From CAZFLM01 sp964519955 (GTDB taxonomy: Bacteria; Armatimonadota; Chthonomonadetes; Chthonomonadales; CAJBBX01), in assembly GCA_964519955.1 (NCBI GenBank), contig CAZFLM010000081.1, forward strand, positions 1 to 28,067: a stretch of DNA of 28,067 nucleotides, read 5' to 3'. Below the pieces are notes generated by a model that did no database searches, had not been told where the DNA came from, and saw only the letters and a program-made list of their open reading frames with translations. Position 1 is the first letter of the stretch, and every line of letters begins with the position of its first letter. Made by a program: the position numbers and the translations under genes. Positions 24,068 to 28,067 of this stretch are shown here, one piece after another.

Positions 24068-25129
24068 CTACCCGGCCACCCGCAACCCTTCCTCCAGCAC
24101 CGCCAGGTAGTTCTCCACCGGCATGTAGTCGGTCAGCGAGTTCCCAGTCCCGAGCGCCCAGTAGCCGTCGGCGAAGCACTGCTCGATCTTGCTGCGCGTG
24201 TAGGCCCGGATCTCGTCGACGCTCCTGCGGCAGATGAAGTCCACGTCCAGGCCCCCGAGCGGAGTGCAACGCTGCCCGTACTGGCGCTTGAAGTCCTCGA
24301 CCGGCAGAATGGTCTCCTCGAACGAGTGCTTCGCGTCGATGCCGCAGTCGTCGATAAGGTCGTCGTACACGTCGTTCAGGTTCCCGCACGAGTGCAGGAT
24401 GAAGGGTTTGTGCCGGGCGTGCGCCTCCGCGACGATCCGCGTGTAGATGGGGAAGACGTAGCGGCGAAGGTCGTCCGGCTTCAGGAACGTGGCGGTCTTG
24501 AAGCCCAGGTCGTCGCCCTGGCGCAGGGCCACCACGTCGTCCATCTCCGCGATGCGGTGGTGGGCCGCGACGTAGAGCGATCCGAGCTTCTCGAAGACCA
24601 TGCCGACCAACTCGGGGTCGTCGAAGAGCATCAGCGAGAGCCCAACCACGCCCATCAGGACGGTTGCCCACTCATAGGGACCGCCGCCCACGCCGCCGAT
24701 GATCTTGGCCCCGTCCGGCAGCAGCCTGGCGACCGTCTCGAAGTGGTGGTAGTCGATGTACCGCTCCGCTGTCGGCCAGGGGTACTTCTCGAAGTCCTCG
24801 CGCGACCGGATGCAGACGTGCGCCTCGCTCTCGCGGGAGACGGAGCCCTCGTGCGTGTTGGCGGGCGGGAGCCAGCAGTTCGGCCCGATCTCCAGTGGCA
24901 CCACGTCGAAGCCCATCCCGATCCAGAAGTCGACGTACTTGGGCCAGAACTGCGGGTCCGCGAAGCCGGCCTGCCAGAAGTCGTGGCCCGTCCGCTCGCG
25001 GAAGAAGCCCATGCTGTAGCCGTGCTCGTAGAAGGGCAGGTGGTCCGGCTTGCCCTCGCGGTTGAGGACCTTCAGGAACTGGGTGTAGTCCGGCTTCCGC
25101 TCGATGCGTCTCTGTGAGTCCGCCAACAC
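24068..25129 (-). CDS. URO-D (uroporphyrinogen decarboxylase-like) domain protein
   Basis: The start is GTG at 25129; TTG at 25126 gives a better spacing from GGAGG (25132-25136), so the start is uncertain by one codon. The 353-residue product has the URO-D fold (PF01208): KPDHLPFYEHGY, IGMGFDVVPLEIG, GGPYEWA, VALRQGDDLGFKTATFLKPDDLRRYVFP, LHSCGN (His and Cys for metal) and GGLDVDFICR. True HemE has an N-terminal RxPVWxMRQAGR block that is absent, and the HSCGN motif is typical of MtaA/CmuA-type methyltransferases that act on methyl groups carried by corrinoid. I read it as a corrinoid or methyl-transfer relative, not haem synthesis. It is last in a minus-strand operon. Confidence 0.85.
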   Translation of the reverse strand: MLADSQRRIERKPDYTQFLKVLNREGKPDHLPFYEHGYSMGFFRERTGHDFWQAGFADPQFWPKYVDFWIGMGFDVVPLEIGPNCWLPPANTHEGSVSRESEAHVCIRSREDFEKYPWPTAERYIDYHHFETVARLLPDGAKIIGGVGGGPYEWATVLMGVVGLSLMLFDDPELVGMVFEKLGSLYVAAHHRIAEMDDVVALRQGDDLGFKTATFLKPDDLRRYVFPIYTRIVAEAHARHKPFILHSCGNLNDVYDDLIDDCGIDAKHSFEETILPVEDFKRQYGQRCTPLGGLDVDFICRRSVDEIRAYTRSKIEQCFADGYWALGTGNSLTDYMPVENYLAVLEEGLRVAG

Positions 25130-25162
25130 GATCCTCCGCTATCCGTAGGTTGACATCTACTT

Positions 25163-25242
25163 GCCCGGGTGATGCACGAGCGCCATGGTGGGATGGGCCT
25201 CCGTGCCCGTCCGGTACAGCCTGCTGACCGAAACGCCCGGGT
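25163..25242. repeat. Dispersed palindromic repeat, copy 2 (abuts the creatininase stop codon)
   Basis: The core at 25186-25215 is identical to the reverse complement of 16364-16393 over 30 bp, and ATGCACGAG just outside it (25172-25180) is also shared. Flanking it is an 8-bp direct repeat GCCCGGGT (25163-25170 and 25235-25242), whose right copy touches the TAA of the creatininase-family gene. The outer arms of copy 1 are not kept. Confidence 0.8.
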
Positions 25243-26198
25243 TACAGCTCGTCCGCGAGCCTGGCCATCCCGCCGAAGTCTCCGGCCGCGAGAAGGCGCC
25301 CGTAGCCGGCCAGCGCTCCCTTGGCGATGTTGCGCCAGCCGGCCCACACCTGCTTCTCCGACGCCGCCAGCGCGACCTGCCGGTTCACGATGGCCTCCTC
25401 GGCTCGCGTGAACGCATCGACCTGCGCGGCGGTCCAACTCGGCATGGCGCGGGCAACCGAAGCGAGGCGCGCGATGATGGTCTCGGCGATCCGCTTGCCG
25501 TCGGCAGCCGTGGCTTCTCGCGGGTCGCGCCCGCCGACGCCCTTGTGCGGCGGCGTGCCCAGCCGCGACAGGTCGACCGACTCGGGGTCCAGGTACATCA
25601 TCAGCGAAGTCTCGCCCCAGGCGGCATGGTCGCCGAGATACCCCTCGTCGAGCGCCAGGATGTACTCCGGCGTGCCCAGCACGGGGATGCCCAGCGCGCG
25701 CCCGGCTTGCACCGCGGCGCCCCGCACCACCATCTGCTGCGCGGCGCCGTAGTGCCCGGTCAGGATGACGATGCCCCGGAACCCCTGACGGCAGGCCTCG
25801 CGGCACAGGCGGTCGACCCACGCGCGCAGCAGGACGGAGTGAATGTCGTTCTCCGGCTCCATCACAAACGTGTGCGGCTCGTCCAGCCCGCCGACGCCGC
25901 CGAACACCGGTGGCGCCACCACGCCTCCGCCCATGCGAGCCGCCCGAACGCACAGGTGGTGCGCCTTCACGGCGTCCAGGCCGACGATGTTGTGCAGCCC
26001 GTGCCACTCGATGGTGCCCAGCGGCTGGTACAGCACCGGGCACGCCTTCATCGCCTCGTCGATCTCGCGCGGATGCAGGCGCTCCATCCTCACCTCGCGG
26101 TCGGGCGCGGTCTGGCCGCCGGCCTGCCCTGCAAGACCCGCTGCCGCCGCCGCTGCCACCTGGGTCACGAACTGCCTCCTTCCGGTCTCTCCGGCCAT
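25242..26198 (-). CDS. Creatininase-family amidohydrolase, Tat-type signal
   Basis: The ATG at 26198 follows AAGGGAGG by 10 nt and lies 3 nt after the stop of the upstream gene, so translation is probably coupled. The N-terminus (GRRQFVTQVAAAAAAGLAGQA) resembles a Tat signal. The 318-residue product is a creatininase-family (PF02633) metal hydrolase: metal ligands Glu64 and His66 in GTIEWHG, Asp75 in GLDAVKA, His149 in LTGHYGAAQQ and Glu196 in HAAWGETS. The usual GHGGN has become GHYGA, which sets it apart from creatininase itself. Family members open cyclic or linear amides (creatinine, F420 precursor and mycofactocin steps). Substrate is open; a role beside the nitrilase-like neighbour in amide breakdown is inferred. 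Confidence 0.88.
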   Translation of the reverse strand: MAGETGRRQFVTQVAAAAAAGLAGQAGGQTAPDREVRMERLHPREIDEAMKACPVLYQPLGTIEWHGLHNIVGLDAVKAHHLCVRAARMGGGVVAPPVFGGVGGLDEPHTFVMEPENDIHSVLLRAWVDRLCREACRQGFRGIVILTGHYGAAQQMVVRGAAVQAGRALGIPVLGTPEYILALDEGYLGDHAAWGETSLMMYLDPESVDLSRLGTPPHKGVGGRDPREATAADGKRIAETIIARLASVARAMPSWTAAQVDAFTRAEEAIVNRQVALAASEKQVWAGWRNIAKGALAGYGRLLAAGDFGGMARLADEL

Positions 26199-26201
26199 CG
26201 C

Positions 26202-27131
26202 TCACTTGCCTCCCTTCGTTGCGGGGGCGCGCCCTGCAAGGAGGTCGGCCAGCTCCTTCTTGAGCCACTCGGGCGTCTCGGCGAAGTCCGCCCACACCCA
26301 GGGACCGCGGAACATGGCCGGCTTCACGGTGGTGGTGATCAGCTCGGTGCGGAACAAGCGCGCCTCCGCCAGCGGGGTGCCCTGCGGGCTGAGGATGAAG
26401 CTGTCGCCGTACCCAACCTGGCCCGGCCGGTCCGACTTCACGATGTTGGAGCGCGCCACGACCATCTTCATCTGGCAGGCGATGCCGACGTGGTTGTTGC
26501 GCACCCACTTGCGGTGGTCGTCCGCCGCGTCGGCGCCGATCTCGTTGTTGTGGGGCGAGAAGAGGATCTCGGCGCCCCGCAGCTTGGCGTCCAGCGCGAT
26601 GAACGGGAACGAGCTGTCGTGGCAGATCTGCACCGCGAACCGCACGCCATGCGCCTCGAACACGGGCACCGAGGTTCCAGCCTTGAAGCCGAGCCGCCCG
26701 CTGTCGCCGCCGGTGAGGAAGACCTTGTCGTAGAGCCCCAGGAGCTTGCCGCGGTGGATCACAAGCTCCGTGTTGAACAGGCCCTCCGGAGCGCGCCGCG
26801 CGAGGCCGACCAGCACCACCATGTCGTGCCGCGCGCTCTCGGCGATGAACGCGGCCAGCTCAGGGTCATCGAGCGACCGCGCCCCCTTCTCGACGGCCTC
26901 CTTGCTCTCGTAACCGGAGAGGAAGCACTCCGGCAGGCAGACGAAGTGGCTTCCGCGGGACCGCGCCTCCTCCACCACCTTGCGGGCGGTCGCCAGGTTC
27001 GCGGCGAGGTCGCCCTCGACGCAGACGCCCTGGTACACCGATACGACGACGTCCTTCTCCATCGCCCTCGCGCTCCCCGGGCCGACAGCCGCCAGGACCG
27101 CCGCCCAGACTGCCCATCCCGCAACACGCAT
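26202..27131 (-). CDS. Exported carbon-nitrogen hydrolase (nitrilase superfamily)
   Basis: The ATG at 27131 is followed by a Sec signal peptide (VAGWAVWAAVLAAVGPGSARA), so the enzyme is probably exported, which is unusual because most of the superfamily is cytosolic. The 309-residue product has the full Glu-Lys-Cys triad of the family (PF00795): Glu68 in CLPECFLSGY, Lys136 in GLYDKVFLTG and Cys170 in VQICHDSSFP. The later motif SPHNNEIGADAADDHRKW fits an amidase or N-carbamoyl hydrolase more than a true nitrilase. It cleaves a C-N bond of an amide or ureide outside the cytoplasm. It lies 24 bp after the unknown gene and 3 nt before the creatininase gene in one operon. Confidence 0.9.
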   Translation of the reverse strand: MRVAGWAVWAAVLAAVGPGSARAMEKDVVVSVYQGVCVEGDLAANLATARKVVEEARSRGSHFVCLPECFLSGYESKEAVEKGARSLDDPELAAFIAESARHDMVVLVGLARRAPEGLFNTELVIHRGKLLGLYDKVFLTGGDSGRLGFKAGTSVPVFEAHGVRFAVQICHDSSFPFIALDAKLRGAEILFSPHNNEIGADAADDHRKWVRNNHVGIACQMKMVVARSNIVKSDRPGQVGYGDSFILSPQGTPLAEARLFRTELITTTVKPAMFRGPWVWADFAETPEWLKKELADLLAGRAPATKGGK

Positions 27132-27155
27132 GTCGCTGCTCCGTAGCTGAGCCCG

Positions 27156-28067
27156 TTATCTCCTAGACGGTCGCCGCCCTTGCCTGGGTGCAGGTCGCCC
27201 CAGTTCGTCCTGCCACAGCGCGTACCAGAACGGCCCTCCCGCGCCGTAGATCTCCTGCCCGATCTGGCCGAGCTTGCTGTTGCCCTGGAACCACTCGAGG
27301 TCCGTGCCCCAGCCGCCGTGGAAGTCCTCGATGGGCACCATCTGGTCGCGGGCCACGACGCCGCAGTCGGTCTCCGAGCCGTCCGCCGCGGCCAGGTAGC
27401 GCCCGCCGCCCGCCTCCACGATGTAGGGGGGCAGCGCGAACCGGGACTGGGTCGGCCCGCGCCGCCAGCAGTCATCCAGCAGCGTGCGAATGCCGGCATC
27501 GAGCCTGGCGCCGGCCAGCGTGGCGTACTCCTTCACGAATCGCCGGACCTGGTGGCTCTCGTACTCGCACGAGTGCGGGTTCGCCGGCGTGCCGCTGAAG
27601 CCCCAGAAGGTGACCAGGCGCTTGCCGATGCCGTAGTTGCCCTGCCAGAGCCAGGCCCAGCGCAGCGTGTTGGCGAGCGGGATCCAGGCGAGGTCCCGGT
27701 AGCGCTCGTCGCCGGTGGCGCGGAAGAGCCACTCGCAGGCCACCGTGCCAATGGCGGTCTGGTTGATCTCCCAGCAGAGGTCCATGCGGCGCTGGGCCAG
27801 CCGGTTGGCGGCGGCCCTGGCCGCGGCCAGCGCCTCGGCGTCCGTGCCGCCGCTGAGCTGGTGCAGGCGCATCATGATGTAGAGGTACATGCAGGTGGTG
27901 TCGAACTGGTAGAGCACCTTCTGCCGCGTCAGATCGGTCGTCGAGACATCGGCGAAGACGTAGCCGCACCGTCTGCCCAGCTCCAGCAGCTTCGGGCGGT
28001 ACCCAAGCAGCATCCGCTTCGCGTCGGCGTTCCCGGCGGCGGCCAGGTCGGCGACCAGGTAGGCGGG
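27156..28067 (-). CDS. Unknown protein, 5' end beyond the window (helical-toroid-like)
   Basis: The frame is open from the right edge (PAYLVADLAAAGNADAKR...) to a TAA at 27158-27156, so the start lies outside; 303 residues are visible. Much of it is helix-rich with repeated aromatic pairs (MYLYIMMRLHQLSGG, LAWIPLANTLRWAWLWQGNYG), as in alpha/alpha-toroid enzymes and glycan-active proteins. No catalytic motif is certain. The C-terminal WYALWQDELGRPAPRQGRR has codon use that drifts near the stop, so a late frameshift is possible. It is the first visible gene of the operon with the nitrilase-like, creatininase and URO-D genes. Function unknown. Confidence 0.7.
   Translation of the reverse strand, partial: PAYLVADLAAAGNADAKRMLLGYRPKLLELGRRCGYVFADVSTTDLTRQKVLYQFDTTCMYLYIMMRLHQLSGGTDAEALAAARAAANRLAQRRMDLCWEINQTAIGTVACEWLFRATGDERYRDLAWIPLANTLRWAWLWQGNYGIGKRLVTFWGFSGTPANPHSCEYESHQVRRFVKEYATLAGARLDAGIRTLLDDCWRRGPTQSRFALPPYIVEAGGGRYLAAADGSETDCGVVARDQMVPIEDFHGGWGTDLEWFQGNSKLGQIGQEIYGAGGPFWYALWQDELGRPAPRQGRRPSRR

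Noticed and set aside
24068..25129. HemE (haem biosynthesis)
   Set aside because: The N-terminal RQAGR substrate block of HemE is missing and the HSCGN motif points to methyltransferase-type relatives.
25185..27146. 653-codon open frame on the plus strand
   Set aside because: It is antisense to two well-supported hydrolase genes and has the typical Arg/His/Val-rich composition of a shadow frame.

Overview
The window reads as chromosome of a high-GC, heterotrophic bacterium with many secreted enzymes. Strong Shine-Dalgarno motifs (AGGAG/GGAGG) precede most genes, TTG and GTG starts are used, several enzymes carry Tat-type or Sec signal peptides, and the gene content (DUF1080, GH127, GH172, Tat sulfatase, ADP-ribosylglycohydrolase, creatininase) is typical of glycan-degrading Armatimonadota or Planctomycetota-like lineages. 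The good Shine-Dalgarno motifs make Armatimonadota my first guess; this is inference, as no marker gene is present. No rRNA, tRNA, CRISPR array or phage gene was seen.

Layout. 1-5.5 kb: a possible decayed gene edge, a secreted DUF1080 protein, two tandem DUF1330 paralogues, an SGNH-like lipoprotein, a convergent LTxxQ-repeat (Spy-like) secreted protein, and two secreted proteins of unknown function. 5.6-9.5 kb: a Tat-exported amidase, then an AAA/DUF4143 ATPase gene preceded by a perfect 23-bp-arm palindrome, then a partial second copy of the same arrangement (amidase 3' end, decayed palindrome, ATPase 3' end), then a CxxCxxCC (YkgJ-type) protein. 9.7-14.4 kb: convergent GH127 and GH172-type glycosidases separated by a repeat-rich spacer and a hairpin. 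14.4-16.4 kb: a membrane GT87-like glycosyltransferase interrupted by one in-frame TAG, and a decayed spacer with an aspartokinase ACT-domain remnant. 16.4-19.5 kb: an ADP-ribosylglycohydrolase and sulfatase operon on the minus strand. 19.5-24 kb: a plus-strand polysaccharide or glycan initiation module (DegT aminotransferase, polyprenyl-phosphate sugar transferase, CapD/PglF-type dehydratase) with two sigma-54-type promoter matches. 24-28 kb: a minus-strand operon of an edge-truncated unknown protein, a nitrilase-superfamily enzyme, a creatininase-family enzyme and a URO-D-like protein.

How they fit together. GH127, GH172, sulfatase, amidase, DUF1080 and ADP-ribosylglycohydrolase suggest breakdown of plant or algal glycans and decorated substrates outside the cytoplasm. 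The 20-24 kb trio matches the chemistry that makes and loads a 4-amino-4,6-dideoxy sugar on undecaprenyl phosphate. The most unusual signals are the palindrome-plus-DUF4143 ATPase unit with its partly deleted second copy, a dispersed palindromic repeat lying at the stop codons of two genes, the sigma-54 promoters on the glycan genes, and several decayed gene remnants.
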